Shown here one piece after another: positions 51,966 through 59,150 of a stretch of DNA of 64,000 nucleotides. How positions within the stretch are numbered: position 1 is the stretch's first letter; each line of letters begins with the position of its first letter. Made by a program: the position numbers and the translations under genes. Source of the DNA: Streptomyces fulvoviolaceus (GTDB taxonomy: Bacteria; Actinomycetota; Actinomycetes; Streptomycetales; Streptomycetaceae). Below the pieces are notes generated by a model. It worked only from the letters and a program-made list of their open reading frames with translations, was not told the origin of the DNA and did no database searches. The stretch is taken from NCBI RefSeq assembly GCF_000718165.1, contig NZ_JOEY01000021.1, positions 95,261 through 159,260 on the forward strand. Reading direction: 5' to 3'.

Positions 51966-53228
51966 ATGGCAAATGGGGTGTGGCACACCGGATATGACAT
52001 AGAGATCAATCTGTCCCTGCCCGACCTCGGTCACGAGGATCGACCGGATCTGCTCCGAGAGATCACCGCGAGTGTCGCCGACCGCGACCCGCAGCTGCTC
52101 GAATGTCTAGCGCATCATGACGGGCGCGAGTGCCTGTCGGAGTCCGGCGGAAAGTCTCCGTGGATGTTCATCCGCCGAGGCCGTGTTGGGGGTCGCCGGC
52201 CGCTCGTGGCGTCACACCTGCCGATCACGCACAAGGCGACGCCGGCGGAGAGCGCACAGCACAAGGCCACGAAGGAGCGGGTCGTCGAGACGGCCTCGCG
52301 CTGCGGTCTGGATGCCGAAGCTGAAGTCTCCACGGCGAATCGGCGGAGCGTCTCTGATGCCCTCGTCACCGGCCCTGGGGGTATCCGTATCGGCTGGGAG
52401 ATCCAGTACCACCACATCAGTCCGAGCAGTGTCCATCGCCGGTCCGTCAACGCCGTACAGCACGAGATCACGCCTCTGTGGGTGGCGAAGGACCGTACGG
52501 CCTCGCTGATCGACCGGGCGCCGTGGGCCCGCGTGGACGACATGCCGTGGAAGGACATCACCGACGGCAAGGAGATGGTGATCCGCGGTGGATACCACTA
52601 CCTCCAGGTCTGGAAGTGCGTGCCCAGCAGTGATCGTCACTGCTCCCTGACCGAGGGAGCCGGCCACTGCGGCGGGATTCATGCCGAGTGGTTCCTGCCC
52701 GCCCTGTGCCATCCGGAGAAGAAGCCGGTCCAAATCGAGGATCTCGTTCTCTCCAGCGCGACAGGGGAGAGCGTCCCCGTGTACGTGCCCAATCGGGGCA
52801 GCGGCCGGGCCGGTCGGCACATGTGGGTGCCAGCAGACGACTGCGAGTTATGGCGGGAGCTGGTCGGGGAGAAGGCGCCGCTTCCCGTCGTGCCGGAGCA
52901 GGAGGAGGACGATCAGATCACCTTCACCGAGCAGGAGATCGACCGAACCTGCCGCGCCGGCGAAGAGGGATGGTTCGTCAGCGACGCCCGGCCCATCCGC
53001 GATCTGGGACAGCCCACCGGTGGCTACACCTTGCCGCGGATGCCGCTACAGCGGTCCGTGAAGCCGACGCTGATCACGTCCGTGGAGCGGGCTGCCGCCT
53101 CGGCCGCGCTGGGCTGCCCGCCCTGGGAGCTGGGACTGTGCGCAGGCTGCGGTCAGCTGATGCGTCGGCACGGACGCCACGCGGCCATGTACTGCGCGGT
53201 GTGCCGCGCCGAACTCAACGGTCGATAG
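51966..53228 (+). CDS. CoiA-like (PD-(D/E)xK-type) protein with zinc ribbon
   Basis: The 420-residue protein contains, at about 95-175, ERVVETASRCGLDAEAEVSTANRRSVSDALVTGPGG followed by GWEIQYHHISPSSVHRRS and ITPLWVA. The D...ExQ arrangement and the R-rich helix then W-V resemble the nuclease domain of competence protein CoiA. Further on come CxxC/H-containing segments, and the end is a four-Cys zinc ribbon (CAGCGQLM to YCAVC). The role may be DNA processing in a mobile element or in defence. The ATG at 51966 is leaderless by position. It is convergent with the Ddl operon. Confidence 0.65.
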   Translation: MANGVWHTGYDIEINLSLPDLGHEDRPDLLREITASVADRDPQLLECLAHHDGRECLSESGGKSPWMFIRRGRVGGRRPLVASHLPITHKATPAESAQHKATKERVVETASRCGLDAEAEVSTANRRSVSDALVTGPGGIRIGWEIQYHHISPSSVHRRSVNAVQHEITPLWVAKDRTASLIDRAPWARVDDMPWKDITDGKEMVIRGGYHYLQVWKCVPSSDRHCSLTEGAGHCGGIHAEWFLPALCHPEKKPVQIEDLVLSSATGESVPVYVPNRGSGRAGRHMWVPADDCELWRELVGEKAPLPVVPEQEEDDQITFTEQEIDRTCRAGEEGWFVSDARPIRDLGQPTGGYTLPRMPLQRSVKPTLITSVERAAASAALGCPPWELGLCAGCGQLMRRHGRHAAMYCAVCRAELNGR

Positions 53229-53332
53229 CTGAGGAGCCTTCGCGCTGTCCTGTGTGGACCTTGTAGACCCCGAATTGGGCGTTCTCGACCCGGCCCTGCC
53301 CTGCCCTGGCGAGTCAGGGGGCCCGAGGCGGC

Positions 53333-53695
53333 TCACAGGCCGGTGACCGGCTGCCCGGTGAGTGCTTGGGCGATCTGCCACAGCTGTCCGCCGCGGGACG
53401 CCTTCACGAGAACGACGTCGCCGGGGCGGAGGATGGAGGCCAGGTAGGCGGCGGCGGTGCCGTTGTCGCCGACCATCGCGATGTCCGGCACGCCTGCCGC
53501 GCCCGCCGCGAGGGCGAGTTGCTTGGCGAGTGTGTTGCCGACCGCCACGATGAGATCGACGCCGTTCTCCGCTGCCATGCGTCCGACCTGGCGGTGGGCT
53601 TCCACGGCTTCGTCGCCCAGCTCCAGCATCTCTCCGAGTACGGCGATCCTTCGGCCGCCTGCGGCCTCGGTCGTGTCGCCGTCTGTCTCGGGCAT
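53333..53695 (-). CDS. Stand-alone MurF C-terminal domain protein
   Basis: The 120-residue protein is a free-standing version of the third domain of MurF (UDP-MurNAc-tripeptide:D-Ala-D-Ala ligase): RRIAVLGEMLELGDEAVEAHRQVGR, VDLIVAVGNTLAKQLA, and LRPGDVVLVKASRGGQLWQIAQAL. The UDP-MurNAc-binding and ATPase domains are absent. In MurF this domain takes part in dipeptide binding and closure. The start overlaps the C39-like gene's stop by one base (TGATG), and the protein begins neatly at the domain edge, so it is probably a designed single-domain gene rather than a broken one. It is the last gene of an eight-gene operon. Confidence 0.8.
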   Translation of the reverse strand: MPETDGDTTEAAGGRRIAVLGEMLELGDEAVEAHRQVGRMAAENGVDLIVAVGNTLAKQLALAAGAAGVPDIAMVGDNGTAAAYLASILRPGDVVLVKASRGGQLWQIAQALTGQPVTGL

Positions 53696-54240
53696 CAAGA
53701 CTCTCCGTTGTTCAGGGGCGCGAAGGTGATCGCGCGGCCGGCGTAGGAGGGGGACAGGCGACTCAGGGGGACTTGATCGTGCGTCTGGCCCCAGGCTGAT
53801 GGGTCCCGGATGTGGACGGTCGGGTCGGGACTGTCCTCGTAGCCGCGAAGGATGACGAGGTGGCCTCCGGAACGTCCGTCGTCGGGGAGTTGCTCGGTGA
53901 CGGACACGATGACGGGTGCGTCATCGAGGCGGCCGAGCAGGTCTTCGACGGGCACGGGCTTTGCGGTCGCAGGGACACCGAGGTCGGTAGCCAGGCTCGC
54001 GATCCCCGCGTGGAGTGCTCCACGCGGGGTCAGAACCTCGTGCTTGACCGCGAGTTTCAGGAGTTCCGTGACCGTGGGTGCCTTGCGCCCGTAGGCGAGC
54101 AGGATCATTCTCAGCGACGCCAGGCCGCATGCCCGGTTGGACCATTCCACCCTGTCCCCGAGTGCCCACCCTCCGTGCAGATCCCATTCCTCGGGGGCGA
54201 TGAGCTGTCGGCACATGGGGACATCGTGGACGCGCGACAC
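53695..54240 (-). CDS. C39-like papain-fold cysteine peptidase
   Basis: The 181-residue protein has the C39-family triad: Cys38 in EWSNRACGLASLRMILLAYG, His127 in SGGHLVILRGY and Asp146 in IRDPSAW. It has no membrane or ABC part and no signal peptide, so it would act in the cytoplasm on peptides, or as an amide-bond-forming or -breaking enzyme in a pathway. The GTG at 54240 has AGGAG at good distance. It follows the Ddl-like gene by 13 bases and overlaps the MurF-domain gene. Confidence 0.8.
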   Translation of the reverse strand: MSRVHDVPMCRQLIAPEEWDLHGGWALGDRVEWSNRACGLASLRMILLAYGRKAPTVTELLKLAVKHEVLTPRGALHAGIASLATDLGVPATAKPVPVEDLLGRLDDAPVIVSVTEQLPDDGRSGGHLVILRGYEDSPDPTVHIRDPSAWGQTHDQVPLSRLSPSYAGRAITFAPLNNGES

Positions 54241-54253
54241 GGTGGGCGGGCTC

Positions 54254-55345
54254 CTACGGTGAGACGGCAGCCTCCCGAGTCAGTGTGGTGCCGGCGAACG
54301 CGGGAGTGGGCAGAGGAACATCGTATGGCGGTCGGGTCAACGCCTCGTGCAGCATCGCCACTACGACATCTGTGTGCGTGAGCCCGACCATCGCGGCGCC
54401 CACCACGAAGTTGCTGTCACGGGACATGCCCGGGGTGCTGTTGACCTCCAGCACGTACGGCTGGTCGTCCTCGGTGAGGATGAAGTCGACGCGCGCCGAT
54501 CCACGCAGCCCGAGCCCGTCCCACAGCGTCGTGGCGTACTCGGTGACCTTGGTCAGCGCCTCGGGTGACAGCTCGGCTGCCCGTACGGCTACGGCGCCCC
54601 TGGAATCCACGTCGAGCTTCGTGTCGGCGTCGTAGAACTCCGCCTCGGTGGCTTCGGTGGCCAGCGGGGGAAGTACGACGACCGCGCCTCCGGGTAGTTC
54701 CAGGAGTCCCACGGTCAGTGGCACGCCGGTCAGGTAGTCCTCGACCAGTACGGCGTCGCCTTCCTCGCTGGCAGCGTCCGCCAGCGCCCTGGGAAGGTCC
54801 GCCTGTTCGCGTACCAGGCTCATGCCCACGCTGGAGCCGCCGAAGGGCGGTTTGACCATCGCAGCCTGCCCGTTCCAGCGCATCGGGCCACCGGACCACA
54901 CCCACCATCCCGGCGTGGGGATGCCGAGGCTCAGCATCACCCGCTTGCAGAGGATCTTGTCGGCGGCCACCGCGGATGCCGCGACTCCGCTGCCGCAGTA
55001 CGGCACGCGCAGGTAGTCGAGCAGGCCCTGCAGCCTCCCGTCCTCTCCGTATGGACCGTGAAGGTTCGAGAGGGCGACGTCATACCCTGCCAACTCCGTG
55101 ATGAAGTCCGGCTCGCACGGGTTCAGCACTTTCCAGCGGGCTCCGATGTCGTCCAGGGCGTCGGACAGGGCGGTCACGGAACGCTGGTCCATGGGGCACT
55201 TCGAGTGGTAGAGCCGGTCCTCGGCTGACACGGGCCCGTAGACGAGGGCGACGCCGAGCCCCTCTCGGTCACGCTGCCAGTCGCGAAGTGTCTGGGCGGC
55301 CTCGCGCACCGCGAGGCCAGAGCTGGAGTCGAGGAACTGAGTCAT
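54254..55345 (-). CDS. D-alanine:D-alanine ligase homologue (ATP-grasp) with altered specificity residue
   Basis: The 363-residue ATP-grasp ligase retains SAED at 40-43 near the N-terminus, HGPYGEDGRLQGLLDYLRVPYCGSG, the GGSSVGMS loop (169-176), metal-binding Asp287 (ARVDFIL) and LEVNSTPGMS (Glu300, Asn302). In the omega loop FYDADTKLDV, Lys243 is followed by Leu244 where D-Ala-D-Ala ligases have Tyr (E. coli DdlB Tyr216) and D-Ala-D-lactate ligases have His. The core is intact, so it probably joins two D-amino or hydroxy acids, but not necessarily D-Ala-D-Ala. The ATG overlaps the dapF stop by four bases. Confidence 0.9.
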   Translation of the reverse strand: MTQFLDSSSGLAVREAAQTLRDWQRDREGLGVALVYGPVSAEDRLYHSKCPMDQRSVTALSDALDDIGARWKVLNPCEPDFITELAGYDVALSNLHGPYGEDGRLQGLLDYLRVPYCGSGVAASAVAADKILCKRVMLSLGIPTPGWWVWSGGPMRWNGQAAMVKPPFGGSSVGMSLVREQADLPRALADAASEEGDAVLVEDYLTGVPLTVGLLELPGGAVVVLPPLATEATEAEFYDADTKLDVDSRGAVAVRAAELSPEALTKVTEYATTLWDGLGLRGSARVDFILTEDDQPYVLEVNSTPGMSRDSNFVVGAAMVGLTHTDVVVAMLHEALTRPPYDVPLPTPAFAGTTLTREAAVSP

Positions 55346-56142
55346 GCGAGGACCCCTTCGAAGGTGTGGGTGACCAGTCCGCCGACCCAGTGCGTCCGGT
55401 TTGGTCGGTCGGGATGTGGCCGGACCGTGAGCGGTTCCCCGGCGCGGTTGTGGACGGTGACGGCGCGCGGCGACACGAGTCCGCGCATGGTGGCGATGAC
55501 GACGGCCGCGACGGCTCCGCTCCCGCATGACAGGGTTTCCGCCTCGACGCCGCGTTCGTAGGTGCGGATCTTCAGCGCCTGGCTGCCGGCGGCCTGGACG
55601 AAGTTGACGTTCGTCCCCAGCGGTGCAAGGTCGGAGTGGTGGCGGACGAGGCGCCCGACGAGTACCGCGTCGATGGCGTCGACGTCGTCCACGATGGCGA
55701 CGACGTGTTCGGTGCCGGTGTGGGCACTGTCGAACCAGGTCGGCCTGCCGTTGATGACGGTCTGGACACGTCGGGGGTGGACCGCGCCGACCTCGGCCGT
55801 GACCCACACGGAGTCGTCGCTCACGATCGCCTCGTGCATCACCCCCGCCATGCGGAGGCTCATCTCGCGGAAGCCGTGGTCGTGGTGTGCAGCCCAGGCG
55901 GTACACCGCAGAGCGTTGCCGCACATCGTCGCGATCGAGCCGTCGGCGTTGAAGCAGCCGACTTCGAAGACGACCGGGCTGATGCTGATCTGGCTGCTGA
56001 TGACGAGGCCGTCCGCGCCTACGCCGGTTCGTCTGGCACAGAGGCGCTCGGCCTCCTTTGGCCAGTCCTTCTCGCCGTCCGGCGCGGGGTCGGATAACAG
56101 GACGAAGTCGTTCCCCGCTCCGTGGATCTTGCGGAAGCGCAT
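55342..56142 (-). CDS. dapF: Diaminopimelate epimerase homologue (accessory copy)
   Basis: The 266-residue PLP-independent epimerase has both catalytic cysteines: Cys74 in ATMCGNALRC and Cys206 in AETLSCGSGAVA. It also has the N-terminal KIHGAGNDFVLL and FNADGS. DapF interconverts LL- and meso-diaminopimelate; relatives such as DcsC of D-cycloserine biosynthesis epimerise other amino acids. The usual CGNGARC is CGNALRC here, and ACGTGA is SCGSGA, so a substrate shift is possible. Streptomyces keep a housekeeping dapF elsewhere, so this is likely a specialised copy. It is coupled to the Ddl-like gene. Confidence 0.9.
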   Translation of the reverse strand: MRFRKIHGAGNDFVLLSDPAPDGEKDWPKEAERLCARRTGVGADGLVISSQISISPVVFEVGCFNADGSIATMCGNALRCTAWAAHHDHGFREMSLRMAGVMHEAIVSDDSVWVTAEVGAVHPRRVQTVINGRPTWFDSAHTGTEHVVAIVDDVDAIDAVLVGRLVRHHSDLAPLGTNVNFVQAAGSQALKIRTYERGVEAETLSCGSGAVAAVVIATMRGLVSPRAVTVHNRAGEPLTVRPHPDRPNRTHWVGGLVTHTFEGVLA

Positions 56143-56202
56143 GGCAAAGCTCCTCGCTGGCGTGAGGTGACAGTTCTCGTGATGACTGAATGGGGCTTCG
56201 GG

Positions 56203-56448
56203 TCAGAGGAGTTCGACGGGCCGATACGTGGTAGCCGGCTCCTTCATGACCCACGGGGAGTGCCCGTCGAAGATCAGAACCCGGCGCCCCGCGGTGCCGG
56301 CGGACCTCATGTCGTGGACCCGCAGGTACAACCCGTCGAGGAAAACGAAATCGCCTATCTGGACATCGCTTGGTTGCCTCTGACCGGGGATGGTGCCGAG
56401 GGGCGGAGAGGGTGCAGGAGTTGGGCCGGTGGTGCGGCGCTCGTACAT
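56203..56448 (-). CDS. 81-residue SH3-like small protein
   Basis: The 81-residue product has a Pro/Thr-rich N-terminus (RRTTGPTPAPSPPLG). A compact beta-rich domain of about 50 residues follows: DVQIGDFVFLDGLYLRVHDM, then GRRVLIFDGHSPWVM. The spacing of hydrophobics recalls SH3/KOW-like barrels; no family is known to me. Its ATG at 56448 follows the stop of the 28-residue peptide with no gap. A 60-base space separates it from dapF. Confidence 0.65.
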   Translation of the reverse strand: MYERRTTGPTPAPSPPLGTIPGQRQPSDVQIGDFVFLDGLYLRVHDMRSAGTAGRRVLIFDGHSPWVMKEPATTYRPVELL

Positions 56449-56535
56449 TCAGCCTCTCCAGATGGCCAGGAGGATCGAACCGCCGAGGGCCAAGAGGCTT
56501 GCCACGTAGCAGAGTTGCTGGTTCCGGGGGCTCAA
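56449..56535 (-). CDS. 28-residue membrane peptide, translationally coupled
   Basis: The TTG at 56535 overlaps the stop of the Nudix-like gene (TTGA). The frame encodes SPRNQQLCYVASLLALGGSI and LLAIWRG, a single hydrophobic helix with basic ends, and its TGA abuts the ATG of the 81-residue gene. The seamless packing between two genes is the main evidence that it is real. It may anchor an operon product at the membrane. Confidence 0.55.
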   Translation of the reverse strand: MSPRNQQLCYVASLLALGGSILLAIWRG

Positions 56536-57074
56536 GGGGCACCGACCAGGTGGCCGCGAAGGCGGTCGCGGACTGACGGGATACTGATCTCCCCAAGGGG
56601 CATCCAGGCCGCTGCGCCGGCTTCGATCACCATCGGAGCGATGGCGCCGGAGTGGGCCCGGAAGAGGTACCTGAAGCCGATCCGGAGGCGGGGGCCGTAC
56701 CTGTGTTGCCCCGCTCTGGTCACGTCGATCAGGAAGGGGCCATCGCTGTCGGGCTCCGTCCATACTTCGCGAATGCCGACTGCCTCGGTCAACAGACGCA
56801 GGGCTGCCTCGCTGAGTGAGTCGTCCTGTTCCTCCGGCTCCGCTTCGGCGAGGGCGAAGGCTCCTTCGTGCCGCAGGGACAGGACGCGATTGCGTTCGTC
56901 GACGACGACCGCGCCCGTCGTCACGAGGGGGCAGCGCCAGCTGTGGGTGCAGGTCCCGCGCTGTGCGTGGTCGCGGGCGGCGTCGTACACCGGCATCAGC
57001 GCCATCTGCTCGTCAGGGTGCTCGTAGATGTAGTTGGAAAGCTCCCGGACGATCTGGTCCTCCCGGATACTCAC
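56532..57074 (-). CDS. Degenerate Nudix-fold protein
   Basis: The 180-residue protein has a Nudix-like core: GAVVVDERNRVLSLRHEG, then ALAEAEPEEQDDSLSEAALRLLTEAVGI. The position of the Nudix box is clear, but REUxEExGU reads RLLTEAVGI and the upstream Gly is missing, so two metal-binding Glu are lost. An N-terminal stretch with CTHSWRCPLV may be a small metal site. It is therefore likely a non-catalytic binding or regulatory Nudix protein. The GTG at 57074 overlaps the previous gene's stop by four bases. Confidence 0.75.
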   Translation of the reverse strand: MSIREDQIVRELSNYIYEHPDEQMALMPVYDAARDHAQRGTCTHSWRCPLVTTGAVVVDERNRVLSLRHEGAFALAEAEPEEQDDSLSEAALRLLTEAVGIREVWTEPDSDGPFLIDVTRAGQHRYGPRLRIGFRYLFRAHSGAIAPMVIEAGAAAWMPLGEISIPSVRDRLRGHLVGAP

Positions 57075-57460
57075 GGGGCACCGAGCCCGTGGCGCTGTGA
57101 GTAGATCCACAGGAGCCTTCGCGTGATGTCGGCGACATCCCGGAGGTAGATGAAGACGCCGAACGACGGAGTCTCCGCGGTTGGACGGTTCTGCAAGTCG
57201 ATGAGCCGGTACCCCTTGCGGAACAACTCCCGCACCTCCTCGTCTTCGTCCGCCCCCAGGTCCTCACCGAGTAGAAGGTTGAGGTGTCCGACGATCTCCG
57301 GCAGGGAGGTGTCCATGTCTTTGCGGGTGGAGGTGGCCATCTGCATGGAGAGGGCTGCTTCGGTGCTTTCCGAAATAGTCTCGACGTCGACTGGGAGAAC
57401 TTCGGTCCCAGCGCTGTCGGTTGCTCTCGATGCCTTGCCGCTACTTGCCACAGTGATCAC
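57071..57460 (-). CDS. First gene of the DapF/Ddl operon, unknown 129-residue protein
   Basis: The 129-residue protein starts with a GTG at 57460 (GAAGGGG upstream). An acidic, Ser/Thr-rich N-terminal half precedes helical LPEIVGHLNLLLGEDLGADEDEEVRELFRKGYRLID. The end FGVFIYLRDVADITRRLLWIYSQRHGLGAP is hydrophobic enough to pack against a partner. The family is not recognised. It overlaps the Nudix gene and opens an operon running to 53333. An operator-like motif lies upstream at 57537-57550. Confidence 0.65.
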   Translation of the reverse strand: MITVASSGKASRATDSAGTEVLPVDVETISESTEAALSMQMATSTRKDMDTSLPEIVGHLNLLLGEDLGADEDEEVRELFRKGYRLIDLQNRPTAETPSFGVFIYLRDVADITRRLLWIYSQRHGLGAP

Positions 57461-57536
57461 CGTCTCGCCCCTTCAGTGCGCGTTTCCGGCCGTGCCAGTA
57501 ACGCTAAGAAGGGCGACAGGAGGGGCTCTACGAGTG

Positions 57537-57550
57537 TGCCGGAACTTGCC
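57537..57550 (-). promoter_or_regulatory. Operator-like TGCCGGAACTTGCC upstream of the DapF/Ddl operon
   Basis: The 14-mer matches two copies upstream of the neighbouring regulator operon (13/14 with 59225-59238, 12/14 with 59184-59197). It lies 77 bases upstream of the first gene's GTG, immediately after the stop of the DUF5753 regulator gene. Confidence 0.6.
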
Positions 57551-57556
57551 GGGCAT

Positions 57557-58402
57557 TCACCCCAGGGATTCGATGGCTGCCGTGATGAGCTCGCGCGCCG
57601 CCGGGCCGTAGACGGCAAGTTCGGCCAGATCCGTGAACGTCTGGGCATACATGGCAAGTTCGTGCTTCTGCGTGACGGCGAGGTGGGCCGAGACGAGTTC
57701 GACGTGGACCGTGTGGTCGTCGTACAGGAAGAAGCCCTCGACAGGCCAGAGGCTGGAACGGTCGGCGTCTTCAGGGATGATGCCGATGCTTACCGAGGGA
57801 AGCGCCATAACGCTGAGAAGATAGCCGAGTTGACCGGCCATCACGTCCGTGCCGCCTATGCGCTTTCGGAGTGCTCCCTCTTCCAGGAGGACCGCGAACG
57901 TGTGGTTGCCGTACACGATCTGCTGCTTCTCCACGCGCACCCTGACGGCCGCCGGCACGTCATCAACAAGGCCGCGACGGTCGCGAATAGAGGTGAGCAG
58001 TGCAGTGATGTATGAGGCCGTCTGCACGGGGCCGGGAATGAGCCACGGCGAGTAGATACGGAAGCGTTGAGTGCGTTCCCACAGGGGGAGGACGGACTCC
58101 TGGGCCTGCTTCAGGCCGGTGCGCTCCATCCGGCGCCACTCGACGAACATGCCCTCGATGCCGCGAGCTGTCGAGACGAGATCCTCGGCCACGCTCTCTG
58201 CGCCGCAAGCGGCAGCCCACGCACGAAGGTCGCGCTCCGAGGGCGGACGCGTGCCGCTCTCGAAGCGCGAACACTTCGACTCGTGCCAGCCGAGGCTGTT
58301 GGCCAAGGCTCGCTTGGTGAGCCCGGCTTCGAGCCGGATTTCGCTCAGGCGTTTACCCAGGGCCCTGCGGGCTTCCTGAACGCTCGAAGATGGCGATGTC
58401 AT
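57557..58402 (-). CDS. XRE HTH regulator with DUF5753 (Scr1-like)
   Basis: The 281-residue protein has a helix-turn-helix at about 12-70 (LGKRLSEIRLEAGLTKRALANSLGWHESKCSRFESGTRPP) and a DUF5753 domain at about 100-270 (FRIYSPWLIPGPVQTASYITALL, VRVRVEKQQIVY, AVLLEEGALRKRIGG). These regulators are numerous in Streptomyces and usually act with a small partner protein. It is the third gene of a minus-strand operon and lies directly upstream of the DapF/Ddl operon, which it may control through the shared TGCC motif. Confidence 0.9.
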   Translation of the reverse strand: MTSPSSSVQEARRALGKRLSEIRLEAGLTKRALANSLGWHESKCSRFESGTRPPSERDLRAWAAACGAESVAEDLVSTARGIEGMFVEWRRMERTGLKQAQESVLPLWERTQRFRIYSPWLIPGPVQTASYITALLTSIRDRRGLVDDVPAAVRVRVEKQQIVYGNHTFAVLLEEGALRKRIGGTDVMAGQLGYLLSVMALPSVSIGIIPEDADRSSLWPVEGFFLYDDHTVHVELVSAHLAVTQKHELAMYAQTFTDLAELAVYGPAARELITAAIESLG

Positions 58403-58429
58403 GTCGCTGCGATGTGGCCGTTCGGGTAA

Positions 58430-58939
58430 TCAGGCCGGCTGGAACTCTGCGTGCGGTGTCGCCCGCGCCCACACGGCCTCGAAGGCCGACTCGCAGAGCT
58501 TTGCCACCTCCGGATCCTCCGTGAGTTCCACCTCCATGTTCTCGCCTTCGCCGTCGAAGTGGTTGACGAGGACGAGGCTGGAGTCGAAGAGCCAGAAGTC
58601 GTTGCCCGGAAGCGTGAGGCCCGTTGCGTTTCGCCGGGAGAGCCAGCGCACCTCTTCGCCGGCAGCGATGTTGAGTCCATCGGTCACGTCGTACTCGAAG
58701 CGGATGTACTCGCTGACGGGCGTCGAAACGATCCGCGCCCGGCGCACCTCGACGCCCCGGGAGGTAGCGGCCGTGACGAGGCTGAGCCAGTCGGCCCAAC
58801 GCTCGGCAGGGTCGAGCGTTTCACCGGCCTTCCAGTCGATGAAGGCCGGATCCGACTTCATGTAGGCGTCGCGCATCTCCAGATGGACGGCCGTCCTCTG
58901 GCAGTCGCGGAACAGCTCCTCAAACGTCGGGGTCCTCAT
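58430..58939 (-). CDS. DUF6879 family protein
   Basis: The 169-residue protein begins TPTFEELFRDCQRTAVHLEMRDAYM and contains GVEVRRARIVSTPVSEYIRFEYDVT, EVRWLSRRNA and NDFWLFDSSLVLVNHFDGEGE. This is the DUF6879 family, typically encoded next to DUF5753-HTH regulators in actinomycetes. The biochemical role is unknown. Its start overlaps the upstream 76-residue gene by 20 bases, and the regulator gene begins 27 bases after its stop. Confidence 0.88.
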   Translation of the reverse strand: MRTPTFEELFRDCQRTAVHLEMRDAYMKSDPAFIDWKAGETLDPAERWADWLSLVTAATSRGVEVRRARIVSTPVSEYIRFEYDVTDGLNIAAGEEVRWLSRRNATGLTLPGNDFWLFDSSLVLVNHFDGEGENMEVELTEDPEVAKLCESAFEAVWARATPHAEFQPA

Positions 58940-59150
58940 CGGCCTTCTTCACCTCCAGGAAGAACTGCACCATGCGTCGGGGGATCTCCACGACCGATTC
59001 ATGGCCGGGGATGTCCATCTGCGCGAGGCGCTCGATGTCCTCCACCTTCAGCCCCTGCACGAGGTAACTGTCCTTCTCCTCGTCGAGGTAGATGGTGGGG
59101 GAGCCGCCACTGGGACTCTCCGGGTCCTTACCGAGCTTACGCAGGGCCAT
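58920..59150 (-). CDS. Small protein heading the DUF6879/DUF5753 operon
   Basis: The 76-residue acidic protein begins MALRKLGKDPESPSGGSPTIYLDEE, then YLVQGLKVEDIERLAQMDIPGHESVVEIPRRMVQFFLE. Such proteins commonly precede DUF6879 genes; function unknown. The ATG at 59150 has GAGGAC upstream, and the region before it holds two operator-like motifs. A longer in-frame extension has no support. Confidence 0.8.
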   Translation of the reverse strand: MALRKLGKDPESPSGGSPTIYLDEEKDSYLVQGLKVEDIERLAQMDIPGHESVVEIPRRMVQFFLEVKKADEDPDV

